Positions 25,434-33,412 of a stretch of DNA of 64,000 nucleotides are shown here, piece after piece. Made by a program: the position numbers and the translations under genes. Each line of letters begins with the position of its first letter. Position 1 is the first letter of the stretch. The notes below the pieces were generated by a model. It saw nothing but the letters and a program-made list of their open reading frames with translations, had not been told where the DNA came from and searched no databases. This stretch comes from Bog-159 sp049511415. GTDB taxonomy: Bacteria > Acidobacteriota > Terriglobia > Bryobacterales > Bryobacteraceae. The DNA lies in assembly GCA_049511415.1 (NCBI GenBank), contig JBEKYC010000035.1, forward strand, positions 5,555-69,554, written 5' to 3'.

Positions 25434-25888
25434 ACACTCTTAGTAGTTCGGAATGCCAGGCAATAGGCTACTACGTACACGAAGGCCCAGAAGACGGATA
25501 ACATCGCGACGGGCACATTTGAGGAGTGCCGCTCGACGAGGAACCATTCGAGATTCCACGACGCGGTCGCTATCGAGACCACGGCTAAAGTCATCCAAAT
25601 GGCGTTGCCTACATTCTTATTCTTACAGACAGCGCCCCAGAGAGCCAGCAGTCCGCCTGCCATTGAGATCAGGCAAAGACAGATGATGAGGAGTTGGCCC
25701 TGGGGATGCAGGCTGCCGCCATACGGGATTACGATCGCTAGCGGGGTCAAAAGCAGGAACGCGGCCGCCAGGGAGCACAACAACAGCAGGCCGGCCGAAT
25801 GTGCGATCACGCCGGCCATTCCCAGTGTGCCCAGCACTACATACTCAAGGCCGACACACGCTAGAACAACCTTCGCGAACTTTTGCAC
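25409..25888 (-). CDS. Small integral membrane protein of unknown function
   Basis: 159 residues with four predicted membrane helices (AKVVLACVGLEYVVLGTLG, GLLLLCSLAAAFLLLTPLA, LLIICLCLISMAGGLLALWG and VAMLSVFWAFVYVVAYCLA) and a Trp/Asn-rich loop (SWNLEWFLVERHSSN). No family is recognised. The last residues LATDEHR are encoded by repeat copy C, so the true ancestral C-terminus may have been altered by that element. The start is 6 bases after the stop of the acyl-CoA synthetase/GNAT gene on the same strand. Confidence 0.7.
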   Translation of the reverse strand: MQKFAKVVLACVGLEYVVLGTLGMAGVIAHSAGLLLLCSLAAAFLLLTPLAIVIPYGGSLHPQGQLLIICLCLISMAGGLLALWGAVCKNKNVGNAIWMTLAVVSIATASWNLEWFLVERHSSNVPVAMLSVFWAFVYVVAYCLAFRTTKSVLATDEHR

Positions 25889-25894
25889 CGCGGC

Positions 25895-28624
25895 TTAGAA
25901 CCGGTACTCGGCCTTCACCACTTCATCCTCGATGGAGTGGCGGAGGGTGAAGCCAAGCTTTTCACAGATGCGCATGACGTCGCGATTGTCCGGCAGAATG
26001 TCGGCCTTGAGCGCGCTGAGTTTCTCATCGGCGCCGACCGTCACCAGCCGCCCCAGCAGCTCTTTGCCGAGTCCGCGGCCGTGGAACTGGTCGCTGACCA
26101 GCACGGCGACTTCGGCATCGTTGGTGCCGAGCACGCGCGTCAGGCGGGCCACGGCGAGAAGCTCGGCTTCGCCGTTCGACGGATTGCGCCGCTCGGCGAC
26201 CAGCGCCATTTCCCGGTCGTAGTCGATGAAGCAGATGCGCGTCAGACGTTCGTGGGCCACGCGCTGCGAAAGGTTCATGAGGTGGAAATAGCGCAGGTAG
26301 ATGCTGCGTTCGGAGAGCGTGGCGTGAAACTTCACCATCATGGGTTCGTCTTCCGGGCGGATCGGCCGGATCAGGACTTCAGCGCCGTCTTTCATCTTCC
26401 AGGCGGAGACGTAGCGTTTCGGATAGGGCCGGATGGCCAGCTTGGGCAGGTCTTCCATGCTGGTCTCGGGCGGATGCAACACCACGCGCGCGTCGAGCGC
26501 CACCAGACGCTCCGGCGTGGCCAGCAGCGGGTTGATATCGATCTCCTTGATCCAGCGCTGCTCCACCACCAGACGGCTGAAGCTCACCATCACTTGTTCC
26601 AGTTCGGCCATGTCTACCGGCTTACGGCCGCGCACGCCTTGGAGCGCGTGATAGATCTTGGTTTGTTCCATCATGCGGCGCGCCAGCGTCGTGTTCAGCG
26701 GCGGGAGGCTGAGGGAGCGGTCCTTGAATACTTCCACCAATTGGCCGCCAGTACCGAACAGCAGCACGGGACCGAATTGGGCGTCCTGGCTGCTGCCGAT
26801 AATCAATTCGTACCCATCACCGCTCTTGATCATGGGTTGGACGGTGACGCCCTGGAAGTGCTCGGCGCCGGCTTTTTCCGTGACGGACGATTGAATGCGC
26901 TTCCAGGCGCGCTCCACCGCCTCGCGATCGCCCAGGTTCAACTGCACGCCGCCGACATCGGTCTTGTGAGTGATGGTTTCCGAGAACAGCTTCAGCACCA
27001 CGGGATACCCGATACTTTCGGCGTGCGCCACGGCCTGGTGCAGGGTCGCCGCCACGAGTGTGCGCACGGTGGGAATGGCGTAAGCCTCGAGCACCTGCTT
27101 GGATTCCGCTTCGGTAAGGATGGTGCGGCCGGCGCGGCGCGCGTTCTGGATGATCTCCTCGGTCTTGGCGCGATCGGGCTCGCCGGAGGCGTCCTCGGCC
27201 AGGGAGGGAGTTTCGTAAAGTCCCTTCAGGTTGTAGGCCCAGCGCCACATGTACGTGAAGGCGCGCACTCCGGTATCCGGGAACTGGAAGGTGGGAATAC
27301 GCGCATGATTCAGAATCTCGACGCCGGCGGCCACTTCCGCGCCACCCATCCAGCTTGCCAGGATGGGCTTGCCTTCGAGCTTGGCATACGGTTTCAGATG
27401 CTCGGCGATAAGCGTCGGATCGGTCATGGCTTGCGGCGTCAGCACTACCAGCAGTCCGTCGCTGTTGGGATCCTTGGCGGCGATCTCCACTGCCTTGGCG
27501 TAGCGTTCGGGGCTGGCATCGCCGAGGACGTCGATGGGGTTGTTGTGGCTCCAAGCCGCGGGCAGGATCTGGTTCAGCGATTCCATCACTTCGGGCGCGA
27601 TCTCGGTCAGTTCGCCGCCGTTGGCGATCAGGGCGTCGGTGGCCAGCACGCCTGGGCCTCCGGCGTTGGTGAGGATGGTCAGGCGCGGACCCTTGGGGCT
27701 GGGCTGCTTCGACAGCACCTCGGCCATGTAGAACAGGTCCGCGATGCTGTTGACACGCAGCACGCCGCTGCGCCGGAAGGCGGCTTCCAGCACTTCGTCG
27801 CTGCCGGCCAGAGATCCGGTGTGAGAAGCGGCGGCTTTGGCGGCAGCCTCGCTGCGCCCGGCCTTGATGACGATGATGGGTTTGTTGAGAGCCACCTCGC
27901 GGGCCGCGGACAGGAAGCCGCGGGCATCGCCGATGGTCTCCATGTAGATCACGATGCTGCGCGTGCGTGGGTCGTTGCCCAGATAATAGATCAGGTCGCC
28001 CCAACCGACGTCCAGCATCGAGCCGATGGAAATGAAGGCGCTGAATCCGACCATTTCGCGAAGGCTCCAGTCGAGCACGGCGGTACACAGCGCGCCGCTC
28101 TGGCTGATGAAGCCTACGTTGCCGGAACGCGCGATGCCCGCCGCGAAAGTGGCATTCAGGCCGGTGAGCGGGCTCATCACGCCCAGGCAATTGGGGCCGA
28201 TGATGCGCATGTTGGCGCGGCGCGCCTCGGCCAATACCTGGCGTTCCAGTTCCTGGCCGGCGGGCCCGATTTCCTTGAATCCCGCCGAGATCACGATGGC
28301 GGCCTTTACGCCCTCTTCGCCGCAGTCGTGGATGATAGCGGGGACACTGGCGGCCGGGGTGACGATAACCGCGAGGTCCACCGGTTCGGGAACTTCGGAG
28401 ATGTGTTTGTAGGCTTTGACGCCGAGCACGTTCGAGCGCTTCGGATTGATGGGAAAAACCGTGCCGCCAAACGGGCTGCTGACCAGATTCCATAGAATCG
28501 TGCGCCCTACGGTGTTGGGGGTTTCGGTGGCGCCGATCACGGCGACCGTTTTGGGTGCGAAGAAGACGTCGAGCGGTTGCGTGCCTTCTTTAATGGCCTT
28601 GCGGGCGGGTTTGGTGAGGAGCAT
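25895..28624 (-). CDS. ADP-forming acyl-CoA (acetate-CoA) synthetase fused to a C-terminal GNAT acetyltransferase
   Basis: 909 residues. The N-terminal CoA-binding domain has KTVAVIGATETPNTVGRTIL and IRIIGPNCLGVM-like motifs; the ligase-CoA domain carries the phospho-His motif SHTGSLAG (His about residue 268). An ATP-grasp domain follows (YPVVLKLFSETITHKTDVGG, VEVFKDRSLSLPPLN, INPLLA). The last about 170 residues are a GNAT fold (RPEDEPMMVKFHATLSERSI, VAVLVSDQFHGRGLGKELLG, RLVTVGADEKLSALKADILP). The GNAT-last order resembles Pat/YfiQ protein lysine acetyltransferases. In those enzymes the synthetase half is often inactive; here the catalytic His is present, so either activity is possible. The adjacent DUF1858-like gene is a likely cotranscribed partner. 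Confidence 0.9.
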   Translation of the reverse strand: MLLTKPARKAIKEGTQPLDVFFAPKTVAVIGATETPNTVGRTILWNLVSSPFGGTVFPINPKRSNVLGVKAYKHISEVPEPVDLAVIVTPAASVPAIIHDCGEEGVKAAIVISAGFKEIGPAGQELERQVLAEARRANMRIIGPNCLGVMSPLTGLNATFAAGIARSGNVGFISQSGALCTAVLDWSLREMVGFSAFISIGSMLDVGWGDLIYYLGNDPRTRSIVIYMETIGDARGFLSAAREVALNKPIIVIKAGRSEAAAKAAASHTGSLAGSDEVLEAAFRRSGVLRVNSIADLFYMAEVLSKQPSPKGPRLTILTNAGGPGVLATDALIANGGELTEIAPEVMESLNQILPAAWSHNNPIDVLGDASPERYAKAVEIAAKDPNSDGLLVVLTPQAMTDPTLIAEHLKPYAKLEGKPILASWMGGAEVAAGVEILNHARIPTFQFPDTGVRAFTYMWRWAYNLKGLYETPSLAEDASGEPDRAKTEEIIQNARRAGRTILTEAESKQVLEAYAIPTVRTLVAATLHQAVAHAESIGYPVVLKLFSETITHKTDVGGVQLNLGDREAVERAWKRIQSSVTEKAGAEHFQGVTVQPMIKSGDGYELIIGSSQDAQFGPVLLFGTGGQLVEVFKDRSLSLPPLNTTLARRMMEQTKIYHALQGVRGRKPVDMAELEQVMVSFSRLVVEQRWIKEIDINPLLATPERLVALDARVVLHPPETSMEDLPKLAIRPYPKRYVSAWKMKDGAEVLIRPIRPEDEPMMVKFHATLSERSIYLRYFHLMNLSQRVAHERLTRICFIDYDREMALVAERRNPSNGEAELLAVARLTRVLGTNDAEVAVLVSDQFHGRGLGKELLGRLVTVGADEKLSALKADILPDNRDVMRICEKLGFTLRHSIEDEVVKAEYRF

Positions 28625-28629
28625 AACTT

Positions 28630-28851
28630 TTATGATTTGGTTTGCGAATTCGCGCCGAAGGCGGCGCGGTTGAGGGCATCCACCACGTCCTGGCTGGAGA
28701 GGCCGTTCTTGCGGGCCACGGTCTCAATATCGCAGTCGTCGCAACTCGGCCGGACACCGAATTCTTCAAAGACTTCAACGGTTTGCGGATGCGACTGTTT
28801 GACGTCGCGGACGATCATGTCACGGCGGATCAGTTGATCGAATCGAAACAT
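28630..28851 (-). CDS. DUF1858-like redox-type small protein
   Basis: 73 residues. The pattern IVRDVKQSHPQTVEVFEEFG, then VRPSCDDCDIETVARKNGL and VVDALNRAA is the DUF1858 fold seen at the N-terminus of ScdA and in hybrid-cluster-protein-associated small proteins, where a Cys-x-x-Cys pair can be redox active or hold a metal. Here the pair is CDDC. It precedes the acyl-CoA synthetase/GNAT gene by only 5 bases on the same strand, so the two are probably cotranscribed. A regulatory or redox role for it is inference. Confidence 0.75.
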   Translation of the reverse strand: MFRFDQLIRRDMIVRDVKQSHPQTVEVFEEFGVRPSCDDCDIETVARKNGLSSQDVVDALNRAAFGANSQTKS

Positions 28852-28923
28852 TTGGCTGCCCTTTCGGGGGTCGATTTTGACACCCTTGAAGTAAAATTGT
28901 AGCAGGAGTATCGGGTCAGGTTG

Positions 28924-29070
28924 TCATAAATTTGCGGGCCAGCGCCCAGACTGCTTGGGCGCGAGGTAATGGTGGACTACGGCGGCGAATCCGTGCCGCC
29001 GGCAGAATTCGCGACCGGAGGGACGCCGCCAAACTGGCCCGGCGTGCGAAGTAACCAGGATTAAGATCAC
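28924..29070 (-). CDS. Possible small coupled ORF downstream of beta-galactosidase
   Basis: A 48-codon frame opens with GTG at 29070, overlapping the beta-galactosidase TGA as GTGA, and ends at 28924. Its translation (SHAGPVWRRPSGREFCRRHG, then AAVVHHYLAPKQSG) looks ordered but matches no family that I know. The same DNA holds two G/C hairpins (GCGCCCA/TGGGCGC and CGGC-rich), so the region could instead be a 3' untranslated structure. Confidence 0.25.
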   Translation of the reverse strand: MILILVTSHAGPVWRRPSGREFCRRHGFAAVVHHYLAPKQSGRWPANL

Positions 29071-31571
29071 GCCACCGCGGGCGGCAGATCCACTTTCTTC
29101 GTTGTGATGGTCAGCTTGACACTGGGCAGCTTCGGCGGCGGCCAGTCTTCCGTGAACGCCTCAACGGTAATCGTGCCCGGCGTACGGCTGGCTTGCACAA
29201 TCATCTGCGCCAGGCCATTGAACAGGCTGCGCCGCGGCTCTTTGTCCGACTCCTGGCAATTGGGATCGCCGTTGCCCACGCCGATCAGCGCGCCTTCGCC
29301 GGTGACTTTGAAGTGGATCATGTTATCGGCCGTGGGAACCGGGCGGGCCTCTGCATCGAGCGCTTCGACCCGAAGCACGGCGATGTCCGCTCCGTCGGCA
29401 TCGATCTCAGTCCGGTCCGCGGTTAAACGAATCGCGGCCGGCTTACCGGTCGTTTCGCGCTTCTCCACCAGCACGATTTTGCCATCCTTCGTGCCGCGGG
29501 CTTCGAGCACGCCGGGCTCGTATTTCACTTTCCATTCCAGATGCGTCAGCGGTTCGACTTGGCGCGATCCCTGGCTCCGGCCGTTGAGGAACAGCTCCAC
29601 CGAATCGAGATTGGAATGCACCCACACGGAGACCGGCTGGCCTTCGCGCTGTTCCCAATTCCAGTGCGGAAACAGGTGCAGAATCGGCTCGCGGCCCCAC
29701 CACGCCTTGTAGTAGTAGAAACTGTCTTTGGGGAAGCCGCACATATCCACGATGCCGAACTGCGAATTGATCGAGGGCCAGCCATAGGGCGTCGGTTCGC
29801 CGCGATAGTCGAAGCCGGTCCAGGCGAAGCCGCCCGCCAGCCATTCGCGCGCGGCGTAAAACTTCCACCACTGTTCGGCGGTTTCGGCCCATTCGGGATA
29901 GTTGGCGTCATAAGAGCTGACCCAGTTGCGCAACTTATCGGTCGAGTAGATGCCGCGCGTGGCGACCGTACTGGCGGTCTCCGAGCCCACACAAGGTTTT
30001 TGCGGATGCGCCTTGTGATAGCTGTCGCAGACACCCAGGTTGTAGTTGAAACCCATGACATCCAGAGGATCGGAGAAGTGTGTCTGGAAGTTATTGTTGA
30101 TCGCAGCCGAGCACAGGCGCGTGGGATCCAGTTCGTGTGTGCGCGTCACCATATCGGCCACCACGCGCGGGCCTTGGGGATTGTGCTGCAGCGCGTCTTC
30201 TTCGTTGCCCATGGACCACAGAATGATGCAAGGCGAATTGCGAAAGCGCCTGACCATCGCCTCCAATTGAGCCATGCCCTCGGGGTTGGAGCTCATCATG
30301 CGTGTCTCGCACATCATCATCAAACCCAGGCGGTCGCAGGCTTCCACCCATTCGGGGGTCGGTATGTTGTGCGAAGTGCGCACGGCATTCGATCCCATCT
30401 CTTTCAGCACCGCGGCGCGGTAATACTGCAGGCGGTCGGGAAGCGCGGCGCCCACTCCGGCATGATCCTGATGATTGCAGGCGCCCTTGATTTTCACGGG
30501 CTGGCCATTGAGGAAGAAGCCCTTGTCCGCATCGAAGACGGCGCTGCGCACGCCGAAACTGACACGTTCCGCGTCGCGCGGCCGGCCGCCCGATTCAACA
30601 GTTACGACGGCCGAATACAGGTTGGGCGACTCCGGCGACCAGAGCGCCGGATCGGGAAGGTTCACGCTGGCCGTAAACATACCCGATCCGTCGGCGGCGA
30701 CGGGCCCCGGCGATGTTTCCGCGCTAGCCGCCAGCTTCCCGGCCGGATCGAAGATCCGCCAGCGCACGCGGCAAGTCTCCACCTGCCGGCTTTCGTTCCG
30801 CACCTGCGTTCCAAGCGTCAACGTGGGAACGCCGCCTTTCAATACGGGCTGTACGTAGCTTTCCCAATGACCGAGATGCAGCGGATCCGTCTTGGTCAGC
30901 CAGACGTGCCGATAGATTCCGGCGCCTTCATAAAACCAGCCATCGCCGAAGCTGGCGTCCGTGCGCACGACCAGGAAGTTCTTGCCGCCGTAGTTCAGAA
31001 AGTCGGTCAGGTCGAACCGGAAGGGGGCGTAGCCGCTGTCGTTGCGCCCGATGAAATAGCCGTTCAGGAAGACCAGCGAGCTGCGGAAGGCGCCATCGAA
31101 TTCCACCAGCACGCGCCGTCCGGCATCCGCGGCGGGAATGTCGAAAGTCCGGCGATACCATCCCACGCTGGTCTCGGGATAGCGGCGGCCGAGGGGTTTG
31201 TAGCCGTGCGATTGCAATTGCTCGTCGCGCACGAATGGCAACTCCACGGCCCAATCGTGGGGTAGATTCAAGGTGCGCCATTTAGAGTCATCGAATCGGT
31301 CGCGCGCAAAATGAAAGCCGCCCGACTTGGCGAAGTCGCCCTGGTCGCGGCCGAATCCCAGATCGCGCGCCGGATCCGTGGCGTGGCCGGGGGTGAACTT
31401 CCAGCCAAAGTCGAAGAGCAGGGTTTGACGCGGATCTACCGCGGTCAAACTGGTGGCCGATGCAGCCGGGGGAAACGCGGACCGGGCGCGGCGGGCGGCG
31501 CGCGCCACCAGCGTAGCGCCGGAAAGCGCCAACGCCGAGCGCAGCAGATCGCGACGATTCAGGGGAGCCAT
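29067..31571 (-). CDS. Beta-galactosidase-type glycoside hydrolase family 2, Tat-exported
   Basis: 834 residues from ATG 31571 with GAGG upstream; a GTG 12 bases earlier is less likely. The N-terminus PLNRRDLLRSALALSGATLV is a twin-arginine signal (RR then hydrophobic run). GH2 sugar-binding domain parts: WRTLNLPHDWAVELPF, VGWYRRTFDIPAA, VLVEFDGAFRSSLVFLNG. The TIM-barrel acid/base Glu lies in ILWSMGNEED (near residue 452) and the nucleophile in CVGSETAS (near residue 530). A C-terminal DUF4982/Ig-like part (VWVHSNLDSVELFLNGRSQG) completes the usual GH2 layout. It removes non-reducing beta-galactosyl or related residues from oligosaccharides outside the cytoplasmic membrane. Confidence 0.9.
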   Translation of the reverse strand: MAPLNRRDLLRSALALSGATLVARAARRARSAFPPAASATSLTAVDPRQTLLFDFGWKFTPGHATDPARDLGFGRDQGDFAKSGGFHFARDRFDDSKWRTLNLPHDWAVELPFVRDEQLQSHGYKPLGRRYPETSVGWYRRTFDIPAADAGRRVLVEFDGAFRSSLVFLNGYFIGRNDSGYAPFRFDLTDFLNYGGKNFLVVRTDASFGDGWFYEGAGIYRHVWLTKTDPLHLGHWESYVQPVLKGGVPTLTLGTQVRNESRQVETCRVRWRIFDPAGKLAASAETSPGPVAADGSGMFTASVNLPDPALWSPESPNLYSAVVTVESGGRPRDAERVSFGVRSAVFDADKGFFLNGQPVKIKGACNHQDHAGVGAALPDRLQYYRAAVLKEMGSNAVRTSHNIPTPEWVEACDRLGLMMMCETRMMSSNPEGMAQLEAMVRRFRNSPCIILWSMGNEEDALQHNPQGPRVVADMVTRTHELDPTRLCSAAINNNFQTHFSDPLDVMGFNYNLGVCDSYHKAHPQKPCVGSETASTVATRGIYSTDKLRNWVSSYDANYPEWAETAEQWWKFYAAREWLAGGFAWTGFDYRGEPTPYGWPSINSQFGIVDMCGFPKDSFYYYKAWWGREPILHLFPHWNWEQREGQPVSVWVHSNLDSVELFLNGRSQGSRQVEPLTHLEWKVKYEPGVLEARGTKDGKIVLVEKRETTGKPAAIRLTADRTEIDADGADIAVLRVEALDAEARPVPTADNMIHFKVTGEGALIGVGNGDPNCQESDKEPRRSLFNGLAQMIVQASRTPGTITVEAFTEDWPPPKLPSVKLTITTKKVDLPPAVA

Positions 31572-31611
31572 GGTGTGCCTCACGAATGCGATTGAAATAG
31601 AATCTTATCGC

Positions 31612-33042
31612 TTATTGCGCCATGACTTGGAGGCGCGTGCCACGCGCCAGGGCCAGCACTTCCTGGGCGCCCACGCCGGGATGCGAGCTGATGCGGCCCT
31701 CTTCGTCGAGCAATACGGCGGAGGGAGTGCCTTCCGCCCCGAACAGACTGCCGGTGCGGAAATTCTCATCGAGTAAAACTGGGGCGCGGAAACCCTGTGC
31801 GCGATTGGCTTCCGGCGCACCCGTGGATATCACCAGCAACCGCGGAGCATCCGGCGGCGGATTCTGCTCCCAGGCTTTGATCTCCGGCAGCAATTCCTGG
31901 CAATAGCCGCAATCCGGACTCCAGAATAACAGCAGGTGGCGGCCTCGCAGGCCGCGCAATGCGATCGTCCGGCCATCCAGTCCGGGTAAGACGAGTTCCG
32001 GAGCCAATTCGCCTTTTGCCAGCGGAGGCGGCTGGATCGCCACGGCCAACAGCTCGCGAATGGCATCGGCGCCGCTCGCCACCGGACTGGCGACGCGGCC
32101 CCTGCGCACCAGCACGGCGGTGGGCGTTCCTTCGGCTTGATAGGCGCTGGAGGCCTCTTCGTTGACCTGCAGCAGATAATTGCGCAGATTGTGCGCGGAC
32201 GCTTTAGCGCGATTGGCGTCCAGGCGTCCATTTCCAATCAGCACGATCGCCAGGCGCTGGGCATGCTCCTGTTGCCAGTGCGCCACGTCCGGCAACAGCG
32301 CATCACAGCCGCCGCAGCCGGGTTCCGTGAAGATCAGCAGCAGCGAGTCATTCTGCCGGTGTAACATCTCGAGGGTCACGATGCCGCCGTCCAGCGCCGT
32401 GAGGCGGAATTCCGGGGCGGGCGCATGCAGGGGCAAGCCCGGCTCCGGCGGCGCCGTGCGTATTCCCAATTGCGTCTCGACCGCCTCTAGCCGCAACAGC
32501 AGCCGTCCGTTCTGGCGCAGCAAGTGGATCAGTGACCAGACACCCAGCGCGGCCACGGCGGCCAGGGCCAGGGCCAAACACACGATGGCGGCTTCGAGAG
32601 AGCTCAGTCCTTGGAACCATGCCAGATAGTCCGGCGCGCGGCGCTGCCGGGCTGCCGCGATAACCGCGATTGCCAGTGCGCTCAGAATCGCATTTCGGGC
32701 CAGTGTGGTCCATCCGACCGGCGCGGAGTGCAGTTGCCCGAAACAATGACAATCGGGACGCCGGCCGCGCGCCAAGTTGAGCGCGATGGCCACAATGAAT
32801 ACGAGGAGCAGGGCCAGCGCTCCCGCGGCTCCCCAGACACAAGTGGCCGCGGGAAGCAACGCGATCGCGCAGGCAAGTTCCGCCAGGGGCAAGAGCCACG
32901 CCATCGGCCGGGCCAGGATAGCCGGCGCGCCAAAATCCAGGATCGATTGCCGCGTACCCGCCGGGTCAGTTACTTTGCTGAAACCCGCGATTCCAAATGT
33001 GCCTGACAACAGGAGGCGAATCAGCAAGAAAACCGCGTCCAT
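31612..33042 (-). CDS. MauE/DoxX-like membrane domain fused to two thioredoxin-like domains
   Basis: 476 residues. The N-terminal about 165 residues hold four to five membrane helices with MauE features (FSKVTDPAGTRQSILDFG, AWLLPLAELACAIALLP) and a CHC pair at residues 98-100 in PDCHCFGQ. After a fifth helix the protein has two thioredoxin-fold domains of the TlpA/AhpC-TSA type. Domain one contains PGCGGC (Cys243, Cys246) and domain two SPDCGYC (Cys378, Cys381), each followed by the cis-Pro motif (AEGTPTAVLV, AEGTPSAVLL). It likely moves reducing or oxidising equivalents across the membrane for periplasmic disulphide chemistry, as MauE/MauD do in methylamine dehydrogenase maturation. A fusion with both thioredoxin domains is unusual. 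Confidence 0.85.
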   Translation of the reverse strand: MDAVFLLIRLLLSGTFGIAGFSKVTDPAGTRQSILDFGAPAILARPMAWLLPLAELACAIALLPAATCVWGAAGALALLLVFIVAIALNLARGRRPDCHCFGQLHSAPVGWTTLARNAILSALAIAVIAAARQRRAPDYLAWFQGLSSLEAAIVCLALALAAVAALGVWSLIHLLRQNGRLLLRLEAVETQLGIRTAPPEPGLPLHAPAPEFRLTALDGGIVTLEMLHRQNDSLLLIFTEPGCGGCDALLPDVAHWQQEHAQRLAIVLIGNGRLDANRAKASAHNLRNYLLQVNEEASSAYQAEGTPTAVLVRRGRVASPVASGADAIRELLAVAIQPPPLAKGELAPELVLPGLDGRTIALRGLRGRHLLLFWSPDCGYCQELLPEIKAWEQNPPPDAPRLLVISTGAPEANRAQGFRAPVLLDENFRTGSLFGAEGTPSAVLLDEEGRISSHPGVGAQEVLALARGTRLQVMAQ

Positions 33043-33170
33043 AGGTTAATAATTCCGTTTCTGTTTTCGGCGTATCTTACCGATTGTACACGGAAAAGCT
33101 TGTATTACGCCGATTCCATTTCGCGGCTTGTAGAACACGTGATCGAGATTTAACAAGCTCTTAATGCGCG

Positions 33171-33198
33171 TTGTCAAAGTGACGGGTACTGCTATAGT
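33171..33198 (+). promoter_or_regulatory. Candidate sigma70 promoter P1 of the polysaccharide operon
   Basis: TTGTCA at 33171-33176 and TATAGT at 33193-33198, 16-base spacing, each one mismatch from consensus. Transcription would start near 33205, at the edge of the dyad. Confidence 0.5.
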
Positions 33199-33201
33199 CA
33201 C

Positions 33202-33253
33202 GTACGGTGGATCTAGGAGATTGGTTTATCTTTTAGAACTTCTAGTACCGTAC
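33202..33253 (+). promoter_or_regulatory. Imperfect dyad in the leader (possible 5' hairpin or operator)
   Basis: GTACGGT (33202-33208) pairs with ACCGTAC (33247-33253), and CTAG (33213-33216) with CTAG (33242-33245), with about 25 bases between. If P1 is used, this would be the first structure in the transcript. Confidence 0.4.
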
Positions 33254-33284
33254 TTATCTGGATAAGAAAACCTCACATTACGGG

Positions 33285-33313
33285 TTGACAAACATTTGTC
33301 ATACCTCTTAAAC
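33285..33313 (+). promoter_or_regulatory. Candidate sigma70 promoter P2 of the polysaccharide operon
   Basis: Perfect -35 TTGACA at 33285-33290, then 17 bases and a weak -10 TTAAAC at 33308-33313. Transcripts from it would carry the ops-like element within their first about 60 bases. Confidence 0.45.
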
Positions 33314-33365
33314 TCACACTTAACCCTCCGCCAAACTGTATTTGCTCATACCGATGCGGGACTCA

Positions 33366-33383
33366 AGGGGCGGTAGCCCGCTT
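33366..33383 (+). promoter_or_regulatory. JUMPstart/ops-like element upstream of a NusG paralogue
   Basis: AGGGGCGGTAGC at 33366-33377 contains the exact 8-base ops core GGCGGTAG (33369-33376), and the following CCGCTT resembles the continuation of enterobacterial ops sites. In proteobacteria this non-template sequence pauses RNA polymerase and recruits RfaH to polysaccharide operons. Its position 36 bases before a NusG-family antiterminator at the head of a polysaccharide locus makes it meaningful. Another GGCGGTAG occurs by chance inside the quinoprotein gene at 11100-11107. Confidence 0.55.
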
Positions 33384-33412
33384 ATGTCGTGTGGTCAAAG
33401 GGCTTGAACCGG

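Larger units (their letters stand above)
33043..33412. promoter_or_regulatory. Leader and promoter region of the polysaccharide locus
   Basis: About 370 bases without a gene separate the minus-strand half of the window from the plus-strand polysaccharide operon. It is more AT-rich than the genes. It contains two sigma70-like promoters, a long imperfect dyad and an ops-like element, each listed separately. It also must hold the promoter of the MauE fusion reading left. Confidence 0.7.
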
